From Enoplolaimus lenunculus (lineage: Eukaryota > Nematoda > Enoplea > Enoplida > Thoracostomopsidae), in NCBI GenBank assembly GCA_030248215.1, contig JASANG010004100.1, positions 236,555 through 300,554 of the forward strand: 64,000 nucleotides of DNA, in the 5' to 3' direction. Below, one piece after another: positions 33,201-43,957 of the stretch; the first letter of the stretch is position 1; every line of letters starts with the position of its first letter. Below the pieces are notes generated by a model. The model searched no databases. It was not told the DNA's origin and worked only from the letters and a program-made list of their open reading frames with translations. A program made the position numbers and the translations under genes.

Positions 33201-36200
33201 TCTCCAGAGGGTACCCCCACTTGTTATTCGGTTACGGACTGTTATTTATTTTTAACCCAAGCTCCGCCGCCCTTCGTTACTGACATATATCCTTTACTGC
33301 AATTATCCTTTGAATTAAACGTTTATTTGTCTTGTGTCAATAGCTTGAGCGATAATACAAGTTACACTTAAGAATGTACTTTAAAAATTTAAGTACGCTT
33401 TAAAGTTTCGAACTCAAATTATTTGGTCCTGGAGTCATTTATGCGCTACAATTAGGGTTATTTGACTGTTATGAACTCTAATTAGGGTTTAGGCACTCTA
33501 TTCGCTTACGGACTCTTACTAGGGATACGGACTCCAATTGATCCGGACTCAAAATGGAGACCCCCGTCTTATTACCCCTCCCCCTCTTATTCGGGTCGAT
33601 ACAGTAGTTTATAAATTTTCGTTGTGCAATTAATGCAACCTCTTTAAGCAATGCTAATATTGCATGACCGCCTTATAAAGCGTTGAAGATTATTCTTTTG
33701 AAAATATTTTGAAAATGCTGAAAATGTACACACTTCAAGTTCATCAACCACTGATCTGTCTTTGGCAATACTCAAATCTTCCAGCAAAATTTAAAATAAG
33801 CTTATATATCTTCAACATGAATCCGTAGATCGAGATCAACCTGAAGACTCAGACGGACCACTAAACAGATTTTGGCCATCTACAAAACTTTCAGCCTCGC
33901 TTGTAAATTATATGCAATCCTCAGGTATTGCGTTTGGCGTTACATTATTGTTCGTGGCACAATACTGCAGTTCACCCTTGAACAATGAGTACAAAACGGC
34001 TTGCTCGAATTATAATTTTTGCGTTTGTACAAATGTACCTAAATAACGATTAAGAGCCCAAACTGTTTCTTCTGGACTTAAGCATATGATATACGCGGGC
34101 TGATAAGTCGTGAAAATTGCTAAGCACCAAGGCAAATAAGCATCCTGATACAATTGTACTAACTGAACTCTTAGAAATTTTTGCCAACAGTAGATTTCGC
34201 CAGCAAGACTTACTTCATCTGAAAACGTTTTCAAAACGGAGCAACACTTTTCAATTTGAGCCTTAATGTCATCCTAAAAAGGTAAAAGCTATTCAAGTCG
34301 TTTGGCAAAGTACAAATAAATCCGTGCTCCAAAAACTAATGTAATCCGTAAACCAGTTGAACCAAAAATATCACCATGTTTCTGGTTCAGTAGCCAGTTT
34401 GAAAACATGCTAAACGGTCCAGTGGCGGAACTAGGATTTTTTGTATAGGAAGAATGCTTTTTGAGTACCGTAATTCTATTGTTTTAAAGTGCCTTTAGCA
34501 AGTCTTTGACCCTTTCTCACATGAATATTTTCAATTTCATATGAGATGTAATTTCAAGGTAAGATTCAATTCCCAGTCTCACGGGTGGGAGGCATTTACG
34601 ATGACCACTGACCTATAGCAGCTTGACGCTCGAGCCCGAGTAGGCTCTCACGTCTTGTGGAGATTTTGCACTGCGCATATGTGTTATAAATGTTAAACAC
34701 TGTTCACAGTGTCTGTGTATTGCTCGTACATTATTGTATTTAGTTGCTAATAGTATACTCTATGAGTGAAAGGGTTAAATTCATTAACACTGACAAGTTG
34801 CACCCACAGTGCAAGACTTTTTAAATTCATGTTGTATCAACGCCATATTTTGTAGCTATTTAGCTAGAGAACACATTGTCCGTTTTCAAAGAACCACTTC
34901 CATCGAAAAGTTTTTAGAACGCTAGGGTTTTTGGGAGATGCAACCACCATTATCAATACTCGCCACTGTAATGGCCAACCCATCGTTATAAGCACCATTA
35001 CAGGTACCCACGGGTAAACGCGGGTCAGGTAATAAATTTTAACAGCGGGTATACCCGCGGGTAAAGATTTGTATTACGCGGGTAAAAAATTGACAATTTT
35101 TACCAGAGCCAAACCTTTAAGAGTTAAAGTGCAAAACATACGCTATTAGGTAATCTAGCCAGTGAGCGGTGAAACACCATAAGCTCTTTAACTTTATTTA
35201 GCCACGTTTGAAATTTTGACGTTTGTAGTAAGTTTTCATGTGTAAAATTCATTGCAGTTATAACGCAAAACTTCATTAAAAAGCAAATCACCAGTGATCT
35301 TTCAAATACTGTTTGAACTTCAGGCGCGGGTAAAAGATGAGTCGTACGTAGATGGTGTTTGGCGTTGGTAGACCCACAGGTGAAAAATTCTCATCTGACA
35401 GAGTAAAGCGCGGGTCAGGTAAAAAAAAGTCCTAATCCACATCCCGCACTGATTGTGAGTTATAATTCACTCTGATCATTCCGGTAAAACCCTGTAAATA
35501 ATTTACATTCAATCATTGGAAACTCTAAATTTGAAACTAAAATTCGAATATTGGTCGTTTAAAAGTTACATTTCCATTAAAAATTAAACCTGACACAGGA
35601 GGCAAGGATCCGAGCGTTCTCATTACCGTTTGTAAACGCGTTAATTAGCGAACAATAAGGTAAGGTTGCGGTTGACACATGGTAAATTTCAAACTTGAAT
35701 CTTAACCGTTGATGATTGAGTTTACCTGTATTGTTTGATCTTGTAACAGTCCGCTGAATTCCGTAACAACAAATTGACATTCGTCACATACTGCAGAATA
35801 CAAACCGTTGCCTTGTTTTATCTGAAAAATGAAAAATGTATGAGTACTTAATATTTGAACATTTTCGTGTGAAACGGAGTTTCGTTGAAAAACTTATGAA
35901 AATTGTCCAAATATTTTTCGGCCGAGCGAAAAATAATGGCAAAAAAGCGACGCCTTCCTTAAAATGTAAATGCTGCAGTTCAGCTTTCAAAACAAATACT
36001 CTCACCTTGTTCTCAGTATGGTGCAAGAAAGACATATTTTTGTTTATCTTTGTAAGCCCCATGTGTGACCAAAAATAGTCGTATTTTACAAAGTGCTGAC
36101 ATTACTCATTCCCTTGATCGTTTATCCCAAAACCCTGAGTTTTGACGACTTCAAATTTACCGTCCCAAATCCCCTCCCTTGGGATCGAAAATTATTTTTT

Positions 36201-39200
36201 AGTCAAAAACTATAAGCAAAATATTGTATACCATTCGACGCAACTTGCACTGCAGGCGTCGAATTATATAAAATTGGTCTATGTTTTGAACAAAATATTC
36301 TATGAAGTTTCAAACGGAAACACTGTTACTGACCAAATAAAACAATTTTTTAACAATTCAAATTTGGGTGTAAAATGATCTGGGACAGATCATACCGAGT
36401 TGACATGAATTCGTAACAAATTCAGCATCAATTTGTGCATGCGTGAGATTTGACTCGAATCATCAACGCATAACCCAATTTGACGGCAAAACGTTTGTTT
36501 CTGTTCCTAAAATTGCACATTACATTATCAGTAACTGTTCATAACAGGGGCACCGCATTTAAAAGCGTAGGGGCTACTTGTTTCCAAGAAACCAAAGCAA
36601 TTGTTTATAAAAATTGGGGCGTATAAAGATAGGATCCAAAAGGGCACCACCCTCTCCATCCTGCTCCATCGATGAATCCGTTTTAATTTGCCAATTTTTT
36701 GCTAGAAACAATGTTTGGTCCTCAGTCATGTCATTGCCAAAACGTAAGTGATACTGGTGTGAATTTTACAACTTCAAAGATATTAAGTTTTAAGATCAGG
36801 ACGGTATAACATGAAGCGATCAAGTAGCGTTAACTCAAAAAAATTTTGTGCGCCATGGTCCGCTGCGCATTATGAAACCAGCAAAACTGGGGCTTTGGTA
36901 CCACAACGCAACAAGCTATTAGGTAACAGCGGTCACAAAATTTCAGTCATTTTTCGCCACTGGCGGATTGAAGATGGTATTCAGGCATAGGTTCGTCTAA
37001 TAGGAACCAAAACCAAAATTTTGTGGTTGGTAGAAAATAGTGTGTGGTTTCTCGTTACGTTCGTTCGCAATGTTTTTTCACTATTATATCTCGTGCGAAC
37101 CCCTTTCGGAAATTTTTTTGCATCCGCAACTGGTTGTGGTATTTGTTGACTAATCAGGTTTTGCAAGGTTCGCTATATGAATTAAAGGGTGCCAAATATT
37201 CAAGAAACAATGTTTCGTCCTCAATATACAAGCGAAAGTAGATCAATGACATTAGCGTTTCCCGCATCAGCACTTTCTGTTAAGTAAAGCTTGACCCGTT
37301 TACCCTATACATTTTTGTTATATTATTCCACCAGCAACTCAAAATTCCAATTCCTTTCCGACTGGACAAACTTGCAATACTTAGTTGGACTCCAGTAGCA
37401 AATCTAAGATTTCTCGGTTTGGAGGATAATTTTTGTGTTTCAAAATTTACAGTTTTAAAGCGAATTTTTGCCAATTTTTCGATATTTGAAAATCGCCGAA
37501 ATACGGCGAATTTTTAACGTATTCGGCTAGAAAGACATTTCGACCTTTAGGCGAACGATTTACGTCGTCAAAGTTCAGCCCTGCAGAGCCATTACAGGAG
37601 CTATGGGCTGGTCCAATGCAGAATTCGGTTACATTAACGCTTGTAATTGCAGTGAACCACGATTTAGAGTAAAAAACAATTTTAGGTTGTAAACCATATA
37701 AGGCTTGTTACATGCGTCTGAATAGAGAAACAGTTTGAAACCTCTATAAGCAATTTAGAAGAACTGAAATTAATGTTGCGCGTCTTTCTTAAGCCCCATT
37801 CACACGTTGCAAGTTTTTGCAGCGAGAACTCGCAGCTGCAACTTGCACAAAATATTTGCAGCTGCAAGTATTTTCAAAGTACATTCAGATTGACCAATCA
37901 AACTGCAGGTGCAAGAAATTCAAGCAATTTGCAACTGCGTTCACATGTGTGAATTAAATTATACAGCATAAATTGCATTGAATAATTTGCAGCTGCAACA
38001 ACTTTAAAGCTGCTTTGTGACCAAAATTGCGCGCGTCAGTGGCACGCGCAAGTTTTTGCTGCAAAAACTTACACGTGTGAATATGGTTTTAGGTTAATAG
38101 CGCAGTAAAAGCCAAAACGATCGAGTTTAGAAACCAGCCGATACTCAAAATATGTTAAAATGTTTACGTTGCTTACCAAATAAGGAATAATTTGATGCAG
38201 TAACGCTTCAAGATCATTATTTATAACATTTTCACACTAAAACATAGAAATATAAACCTCAGGATGCAAATATTATAAAGTTCATGAATTTTAAATGAAG
38301 AAGCTTACGATGTAATCTACGGTATTTTGAAACAAGCTTGACAGGAATATTAACCATTTCTCACATGAATATTTTCTATTTACCCTGAGACCTACTTTTA
38401 TGCTAGGATTCGAACTCCAGTGACTGAAGTGGGAGACGTATACCATCACCACTCAGCTCAAGCTCCGGTATTTTGAAGTAAGCTTGACAGGAATGTTCAT
38501 TTTCTCGGTTCATCGAAGCGCTGGCTTGGCTCGTATACACGCGTTTCTCAAAAGTTTCAAGAGCGTTTTCTGCGCTATCAGATTTAAAATTCAACGTTCG
38601 AAAAACAATTAGTTCGCTCACCTCTTGTTGAGTAAGAAGCATTTTAACATACGGACAATAACTTTGTAATCGTTGCTTCAAGTCGCTCTAAAATATACTG
38701 TAGATTTTTGTCTGCTTGTAACAGATGGAACAATGGTGCCGTATTATAATAAACATTTGACAAGTGGAACAATATAACCCTCTTTTACTGAACATAAAGA
38801 GAATTCATTTTCCATAAACAGAAAACATTATTGAAAGTATTTCCACATAAACTATTTAGGCTTAAGGTTAGGAAAATACTAAACAGGGTCCTAATCACTC
38901 ACAAGTACCGATTAGGTTCAGTCAGCAGAATAAACTTGAGAGTTGGAGATGTTGCTTGGGTTTGTGCGACTGTACTTAAGTACAACTTCATTCTTAAGTA
39001 TTTGCTAAGTAACTACTCATACAACTTACCGTTTCTGAAACTGTACTTTAGTTAAGTAAATACTTAAGTCGCTCGCCAAATTTAACAAATTACTGAGTAA
39101 TAGTTTGAGCATACTAATCTTGGTTCAATTGGGATTGTAACCTTGTGTGACTTCCTTACGATAAAATTCCTTGTCATGGAACTAGACCATAATTTCCAAT

Positions 39201-40848
39201 TCTTTTTTTAATTCGAAAAAGTTAAGTATTTACCCTAAGTCGGCGACTTAAGTAATGACTTAAGCATAAATTAAGTAAATACTTACGTAAGATTTTAGAA
39301 GCCTAGCCATTATGAGATATTTATCTTTGAAATTCTATCGCAAACTTACAATATATTTCGGATTCTTTAATATTTCAACGAGTTCTTCAATAACAGCTTC
39401 ACATTCAGAACAGAAATTGATATCCTACAATATCAAATGATTATTTTGGAAAGCTAAAAACTCACATAGAACTTGAAGCATAGTGAAACATAGAAGAACC
39501 ACAAATGTTGAGCAGGCGAAAATGTACATCGAATCGCTGATTACCGTAATGTTTCTTTTAAGCCAAAATATATCATAATACATTAGGTTAATATAAAGAT
39601 CAGAATGTAGAATAAATAAATACTCTCAACGTAGTCTTTAGTGAAACGATGGTTAACTGAAAACCACCAAGTGCCTGTGCCGCAGCAGGTAAGGGTGCCC
39701 CATTTCAAAATTTTGGCATAGGTACCCCTTGTGATGATCAAAATATTTTTCAAATATTTGTTTCAAATCTTGTTAGGGTGTTATAGTATGGGGGCTCGTG
39801 TTTAGGGTGAGCCCCCACAAACGGGAACTATTGGGGGATGGCTGCTTCGGACCTGAGTCTATGTGGATGTAGCGGTAAAATCGCGATAACTAAAATCATA
39901 CGTATTATGCAGCTTTATATTTTTGTTTTCTGCTTTGCCGGAATACCTAGCGTAATAAATAAGCGTATCTTGTAACCGGGATCAACATTAAACGTAAATC
40001 TAAAATTTTGCATCAGGATTTAATACAACAAAAACTGCGTCGAATACACATACAACGTTATCGGGCAACGACACTGCTCCGACGCCAATCGTGGCTGTCT
40101 GAATATCGTCTTCGGGTTCAACTTTTGTTTTTGGGATGCGATTGGTTTCGAGCATAACTCGACGATTTGTCTCGTCAGCGGATTGAATTGCGCCGGATGC
40201 TAAAATTCAATTGTTGAACACAAAATGTTTATTTTCTGTGAAAAAATAGGCGTCGACACGTATGTTTAACGATGGCGCAGTTGCATTTTCGCCTTTATGT
40301 TACCTAAGCCATTTTTATGTGGTTAGGTATATGAAGAAAAGTCGGGCCTTTTCCGTTATCCCCCCAGCCCGCATTTGCCCAAAAATAAATTGGATTTTGA
40401 AAGTTTTTTTGCATATTTGTGCTGCTCATGACCTCCCCTGAAAGAGTTATACACATATTGGAAACTGGCCAGAGGCGCGTATAGCGCATATATTTTTTTA
40501 GTCTAACTCACTAACCGTTAAGGTAACCGCGAGGAAATTAACACCATTCGAATCAGCGCGTAAAACTGCGTTGAATGATGCAAAAATTTTGAAAATTATC
40601 GACAAAAAATTTTCGATTTTAAAGGGGATCTTAGGACTTTAAAGGACTTAAATTACTAAAACAAATTCGACTTCACCAGAGTCAAATTCTACTAACTGAA
40701 TCGCACGTTTGACTTTGGCAGAGTAGAATTTGACTCAGTTTGTGTAGTCCCCTAGAGCCTATATCGGAGAAAGTCAATTAGACTCATCATTTTTTACAGT
40801 GTACTTACCCAATAGAATTGTTGTTGAAAATATAATTAACAGTTTCAT
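27145..40848 (-). CDS. Saposin-like precursor gene with four saposin domains (locus)
   Basis: A minus-strand gene. Exons: 40809-40848, 40054-40199, 39350-39424, 38622-38687, 38177-38236, 36396-36506, 35726-35821, 34214-34273, 32500-32559, 31612-31719, 30432-30572, 29343-29517, 28506-28678, 27145-27222. All junctions are AG/GT and in phase. The protein begins with a signal peptide and then has four saposin-B repeats. Domains 1 and 3 show the full six-cysteine pattern, domain 2 has an extra cysteine (KCC), and domain 4 lacks its last cysteine because the final exon was not found. Saposins are small helical, disulfide-bonded proteins that bind lipids and membranes in lysosomes or after secretion, and precursors are cut between domains. 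About 1.3 kb of coding DNA is spread over 13.7 kb of transposon-filled introns. Confidence 0.85.
27259..27428. mobile_element. TIR-B element
   Basis: GGCCGATGTTACTTTAACGG to AAAGTAACAATGGCC, TTAGGC-like core, exact 8-bp flanking duplication GAAAACTC. Confidence 0.85.
27572..27762. mobile_element. TIR-L element (GTGGCGGATCCAGG)
   Basis: GTGGCGGATCCAGGATCTCA at one end and GTGGATCCGCCATTG at the other, with a GGGG/CCCC-rich inner border. The same element sits inside the 31-bp minisatellite at 51893 and 57285. Confidence 0.75.
28122..28261. mobile_element. Hairpin MITE
   Basis: CAACTTCCACAATAACTTGC and its complement at the ends. Arms of about 60 bp continue through AGTGTC/GACACT and GAAGCA/TGCTTC to a short central loop. 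Confidence 0.75.
28330..28495. mobile_element. TIR-K repeat
   Basis: CTAGCCAGTGGGAGCC to AAGTTCAGCTGGCTACGG. It ends 10 bp from the donor of exon 13. Confidence 0.5.
28506..28678 (-). CDS. Saposin gene exon 13 (domain 4, first half)
   Basis: Acceptor TTTTGAG, phase 1, 57 codons, donor GTACGT. VECDACRGTIEFIKIELL then LLDNVCDSLQQEYQQM. The phase-1 start joins exon 12 exactly. Confidence 0.85.
28902..29049. mobile_element. TIR-A element
   Basis: GGCCAATGTAAAGAACAGGG to ATCTTTACATGGGTCC. The right end and flanking host DNA are repeated at about 29222-29287. Confidence 0.8.
29343..29517 (-). CDS. Saposin gene exon 12 (domain 3, second half)
   Basis: Acceptor GGGCTTCAG, 58 codons plus one base, donor GTAGCG. 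Four cysteines: TLCGKVLP, ANECVGFVNLYG, TICRSLDVC. One exon covers what takes three exons in domains 1 and 2. A TIR-F MITE starts just upstream of the acceptor. Confidence 0.85.
29522..29800. mobile_element. TIR-F MITE (CAGCTGCAAG)
   Basis: CCTATTCACACGT to ACGTGTGAATATGG with internal GCAGCTGCAA motifs. It borders the acceptor of exon 12. Copies also lie at 37792-38092 and, diverged, about 54120-54690. Confidence 0.75.
30167..30355. mobile_element. TIR-N repeat
   Basis: CCAGGGCCGCAGCAACG to CTCCTTCGGCACTG with ACCCGGTTGAAACAAAAACC inside. Confidence 0.55.
30432..30572 (-). CDS. Saposin gene exon 11 (domain 3, first half)
   Basis: Acceptor CATCGTCAG, 47 codons, donor GTACGA, phase 0 both ends. 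GCAICETIVDALLYDI carries the paired cysteines. NET near the end is a potential N-glycosylation site. Confidence 0.85.
30850..30965. mobile_element. TIR-B remnant
   Basis: GAAAGTAACATTGGC end with a decayed TTAGG core. Confidence 0.45.
31612..31719 (-). CDS. Saposin gene exon 10 (end of domain 2 and linker)
   Basis: Acceptor TTTTTCAG, 36 codons, donor GTTAGT. KDPEQLCSEIKLCPS is the canonical saposin C-terminal cysteine pair, followed by a linker. Confidence 0.9.
31988..32205. mobile_element. TIR-I element
   Basis: GTGGCAGAGGCGCATCC to CTCTGGATCTGC, containing GGCAAATGTTATGAAACGC. Confidence 0.6.
32281..32418. mobile_element. TIR-A element, degenerate
   Basis: ATGCAAATATCAGAG at the left; the core keeps only two or three TTAGGC-like hexamers. 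Confidence 0.5.
32500..32559 (-). CDS. Saposin gene exon 9 (domain 2)
   Basis: Acceptor GTTTTAG, 20 codons CKALVDQYFPQIIQKVKDLL, donor GTAAGT. Typical start of a saposin second half. Confidence 0.9.
33157..33607. mobile_element. TIR-G element
   Basis: CTGTAGTGATCCGAATAAGA to CTTATTCGGGTCGATACAGT. Confidence 0.75.
34214..34273 (-). CDS. Saposin gene exon 8 (domain 2)
   Basis: Acceptor CTTTTTAG, 20 codons DDIKAQIEKCCSVLKTFSDE, donor GTAAGT. The CC gives domain 2 a seventh cysteine. Confidence 0.85.
34510..34632 (-). mobile_element. tRNA-derived SINE, degenerate
   Basis: On the minus strand a tRNA-like head (TAGGTCAGTGGTCATCGTAA, then GGGAATTGAATC) is followed by a tail with GAAAATATTCATGTGAGAAA, shared with the SINE at 38349. 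The B box is eroded. Confidence 0.6.
34990..35450. mobile_element. TIR-H element (TACCCGCGGGTA)
   Basis: GTACCCACGGGTAAACGCGG to AGCGCGGGTCAGGTAAA, with ACCCGCGGGT palindromes near the left end. Confidence 0.6.
35726..35821 (-). CDS. Saposin gene exon 7 (domain 2 start)
   Basis: Acceptor TTTTTCAG, 32 codons, donor GTAAAC. Linker IKQGNGLYSA then VCDECQFVVTEFSGLL. Confidence 0.9.
36396..36506 (-). CDS. Saposin gene exon 6 (end of domain 1 and linker)
   Basis: Acceptor CAATTTTAG, 37 codons, donor GTATGA. KQTFCRQIGLC is the closing cysteine pair. The rest (HKLMLNLLRIHVNS) is linker. Confidence 0.85.
36510..37790. other. Saposin-gene intron 5, repeat-filled
   Basis: Several degenerate repeats carrying CAAAATTTTGG-type blocks. 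No exon was recognised. Confidence 0.4.
37792..38092. mobile_element. TIR-F MITE
   Basis: CCATTCACACGTTGCAAG to ACGTGTGAATATGG with GCAGCTGCAA motifs in both orientations. Confidence 0.7.
38177..38236 (-). CDS. Saposin gene exon 5 (domain 1)
   Basis: Acceptor GTTTTAG, 20 codons CENVINNDLEALLHQIIPYL, donor GTAAGC. Same size and position in the fold as exon 9. Confidence 0.85.
38321..38493 (-). mobile_element. tRNA-derived SINE with 28-bp target-site duplication
   Basis: Body 38349-38465 on the minus strand. It has an A-box-like GAGCTGAGTGGTGATGG and a B box GAGTTCGAATCC, then a short tail. It is flanked by direct repeats at 38321-38348 and 38466-38493 that differ at only two positions. Such long duplications are typical of LINE-driven retrotransposition. 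Confidence 0.8.
38622..38687 (-). CDS. Saposin gene exon 4 (domain 1)
   Basis: Acceptor ATTTTAG, 22 codons SDLKQRLQSYCPYVKMLL to QQE, donor GTGAGC. The frame stays open for about 70 codons beyond the donor, into the SINE. Confidence 0.85.
38950..39310. mobile_element. TIR-D MITE
   Basis: GGGTTTGTGCGACTGTACTT to TAAGATTTTAGAAGCCTAGC with ACTTAAGT motifs; diverged from the copy at 13803. Confidence 0.6.
39350..39424 (-). CDS. Saposin gene exon 3 (domain 1 start)
   Basis: Acceptor TATTGTAG, 25 codons, donor GTAAGT. DINFCSECEAVIEELVEIL carries the first cysteine pair. Confidence 0.9.
40054..40199 (-). CDS. Saposin gene exon 2 (signal-peptide end and propeptide)
   Basis: Acceptor AATTTTAG, phase 1, 48 codons, donor GTATGT. 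A likely signal cleavage follows LLA. The propeptide is acidic (KVEPEDDIQT) and cysteine-free. Confidence 0.8.
40340..40660. mobile_element. TIR-M-like repeat
   Basis: TTTCCGTTATCCCCCCAGCC and AATTGGATTTTGAAAG match the blocks at 10965, 44825 and 63080. The right border is unclear. Confidence 0.45.
40661..40802. mobile_element. TIR-C MITE
   Basis: Right end TCATCATTTTTTACAGTG followed by TA, with TCAAATTCTACT-type palindromes. The left end is eroded. Confidence 0.6.
40809..40848 (-). CDS. Saposin gene exon 1 (start codon and signal peptide)
   Basis: ATG at 40848-40846, then MKLLIIFSTTILL and one base before a perfect GTAAGT donor. Strongly hydrophobic signal sequence; the phase-1 junction fits exon 2. 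Confidence 0.85.
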
Positions 40849-41229
40849 AATGAGATCGGTATTATGAAATACGTAATAATTAGGCTGAAAACATTATAAA
40901 AACAATATTTCGTAGCACTTGAAGGGAAATACCTTGATTTCAAGAGTCATTTCGCAACTGATTTATCCCAGCCTCTGGCAAATTTTAGATTTTCCCGTGG
41001 GAAAAGCATTTTTTTGTGTTTCAAAACTTAAAGTCTCAAAGCCGCGTAACAATTTTTGCATATTTTAAATTTTTCAATTTGTAATATAACCAGGCCATAT
41101 GATTCACATATTTGGCTAGAAAACACTTAGCGAGCTTCAGATTAACCATTTGCATCACAAAATTTTCAGCACGATTGGACCCGCGGGTGGGATACATCCC
41201 ATATCTTCTCTGGTTCTTGGTAACAGTGT

Positions 41230-41435
41230 AGTCTGCCCCGGTGCCGGAGCAGGCAGGGGTGGGGTGCTCCCGTCAAATTCCAGGGTGTGGGCCCCCAAAA
41301 TCGCGAGCGAGAAGCCAGACGAATTTTAAAGCTTAAGCGGTTTTTGTTTCAACCGGTTAGGGTGGGGGTCCCTTTAGCGGTGCCCCCCCCAAATGGGGGG
41401 TGGTGGCTGCTCCGGCTCAGAGTGTCCTTTCACGA
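41230..41435. mobile_element. TIR-N repeat, inverted copy
   Basis: GGTGCCGGAGCAGGCAGGG to TGGCTGCTCCGGCTC with CGGTTTTTGTTTCAACCGGT inside. Confidence 0.6.
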
Positions 41436-42414
41436 TCTTAAAACATTAGTTTGGACACTAAAATTGTGCCTTATGTTCTTGTGACAATACTAAACATAGA
41501 ATTCGAGATCATCTAAGGTTAACATAAAAATTGACGTTAATAAAATTAACGGAAGTCATGTCGTCTTCTGAAAAATCTGATATGAATTATTTATGAAGCA
41601 AACAAGCATTTTCAGGGAAACAGAAAACATGAAATTTGTTAATATTTGTAAACAAGAAGCTGCTTAAAATCGTAATAAAAGTACGCCAACACCGGGTCAA
41701 ACAGCACCGTATCTATTCGACAGCCTAATTTTCCGCTAAGACAATGAACAAAATAAAACCACAACCTTAATTGCAAGGCACAATGTAAAACTCTGCAATT
41801 ATGTTGCCGCTTCAAAACAAGCGGAACTGAAACGTAATTATAACTCGTGCAAAATCACTACCGGATCCGCAACTTTATGATGATTGAGATTCCAAAACAC
41901 AATTTTAGTACAAAACCTTGGCACAAAATTTTGGTTTTGATCCCTGCTGGGCGGACTACAGCCGGGTGCTCCACACAATATATCCGCAATTGTGCAAAAT
42001 CTATAGCATTCTTTTCGAACTCTAATTGATGTATGTTCGATTGAAAATTATACATTTTACCTCCCGCAACCCGTCACTGCATTAACGCAAAGGTCATCAA
42101 ACTCTTTGAATTGTGGTGCCAGGCGCCAAACATGTGTCTACGGTCCGCTAGTAACCAAAACAAATTATATAGTCTTCAAGATTAATGGCCACGTTTAACT
42201 GTAACTCATCATCTTCAGTGAGTGCGCTCAGAAATTTCAATCGTTGTGGGTGGCGAATCAAAATGATTAACAGTTTGGCTTCTAAAACTGTAATTGGCTG
42301 ATGATTGATTATTATTTATTAAGAAAGTGTCTGTGATAAACGAATCTGAATTGGGTGAAACTGTGATCCACGGCATCCCTTCTCGCTTCACCACTGCGAA
42401 TCTAATAGCTATTG
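41436..42414. other. Intergenic stretch, AT-rich
   Basis: No gene recognised on either strand. A CAAAATTTTGGTTTTGATCC repeat fragment lies at about 41920. Confidence 0.4.
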
Positions 42415-42592
42415 GGCCAATGTTACTTTAATGGGCGTAACTGTAGATTAAGCATATTCCTAAGCGTAAGCCTATGTCTAAACGTTGCAAAAATGTGTGC
42501 CTAAGCCTAAGTATAAAAATGTAATCTAGAATCTAAACCTACTCGTTTATAGACCCACCACCACAAACCTGGGCGACCCTTAATGTAAATGA
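42415..42592. mobile_element. TIR-B element
   Basis: GGCCAATGTTACTTTAATGG to GACCCTTAATGTAAATG around a short CCTAAG core. Confidence 0.65.
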
Positions 42593-43335
42593 ACCGACGA
42601 TAATTGTAAGCATAGTTTTGGGTCATGCCGCAATTTTGGACCCATAGAAAAAAACCCCCCGTTGAAACCAAAAAATATATTGTGCCACATTTGCCACAGA
42701 GTCCATTATTAATGCATGTCATTTGAAAAAATATCGATAATTTTTAAGCAAACGTCAACACCGAAAATGAAATAAACAAAATAAATGTGTTTACGAAACA
42801 TGATACTTGCCGATTTCTTGGCTAAAAATTTGAACCAATCTTAAATCACAAAAAAACCGACACGCATGAGAGCTGAGAAAATAACTTTAGAACCAAAATC
42901 AAAAAGCATAAAACTAACGAAAAATTCCGTTTCGAACAACTTATTTTTAAACCAAACACAAACAGAGAACAAATCACGTTGGATTTCCAAAAATTAGTAA
43001 TTTGTCAAATTTGCTGATCCAAATGTACGTTACATATATGGCGCTCTGGGCAACTGCCTGTCGCAGTTGCTAGCTGGCCAATCGAAAGGCCGATCGGTGC
43101 TCACGACACGCAGGCGGCATCTGTCGGAAAACACGTAGAATCTTACTGGAACCGAACGAGTTTTAGCACTAAACCTTAACACAAAATTTGGGCTTTGAAC
43201 CATGTTGGGACGGCCTGGGCCCGGAAGGGAACTGTTTGATCCGTCAGTGAAAAAATGTAAAAAACACCTTTGTTTTGCACATGATTAGTATTGAGATTAT
43301 TAACATTTCGAGATGTTACGTTTCTAAGAGATTAC

Positions 43336-43590
43336 ACTGTAAATTTCAATGAGTTGATTAATCAATTCAGCTAGCGAGTTAGTTATTTCTGAATTAATAT
43401 CAGTAAACATTAACTCACTCTCAGTTGAGTTGATTCTCACTCTGAGTTGAGCTGACTTTGGGTGAGTTGATTAATTAATTCAGAATGAATTGAATCAACT
43501 CAAAATTCTGAGTTCTGATAGTCCTAATTCAGACTGAGTGATTCAACTCATTCTGAGTTAAAATCAACTCACTGAAATTTACAATGTAAT
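43336..43590. mobile_element. TIR-E MITE
   Basis: CACTGTAAATTTCAATGAGT to CACTGAAATTTACAATG, with TA on both sides. Confidence 0.75.
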
Positions 43591-43654
43591 GCTTTGAGAA
43601 CTTTGGATGAATTATGTTTTAAAATATGCAAGCAATCTCGCCGTAGTCATTAGC

Positions 43655-43957
43655 GGATCCAGAGCGGGAGAGGCAGAGGGGGCGTACACCCCCCGTCAGA
43701 AATTTTTTTATGTTAAAATGGTAAGGTCCCGAACTTACAGTTTTCCCCCGTCAGAAAATTTTTTATTTAAAAAACACAATTTTTGCCGCAGAATTTTTTT
43801 GTGATAAAATGGTAATGTACGTTTTCTACCTTACAATTTTTTGCCCTCAGAAAAAATTTGTGGTGATAGAATGATCAAGTTCCTACCTTACAATTTTTGC
43901 GTTTCATAACATTTGCCTGCCCGTCGCCCCCGTCCAAAATTTTCGGAGCTGCCTCTT
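43655..43957. mobile_element. TIR-I element, inverted copy
   Basis: AGCGGATCCAGAGCGGG to GCGTTTCATAACATTTGCC and CCCGTCCAAAATTTTCGG. Confidence 0.6.

Noticed and set aside
33770-33830. Minus-strand sequence reading EDLSIAKDRSVVDELE as a saposin exon
   Set aside because: Lacks the expected cysteine and a usable acceptor. The exon at 32500-32559 fills this position.
37741-37800. KDAQH-like sequence as last exon of saposin domain 1
   Set aside because: Stops immediately. A better exon with FCRQIGLC and perfect phase is at 36396-36506.
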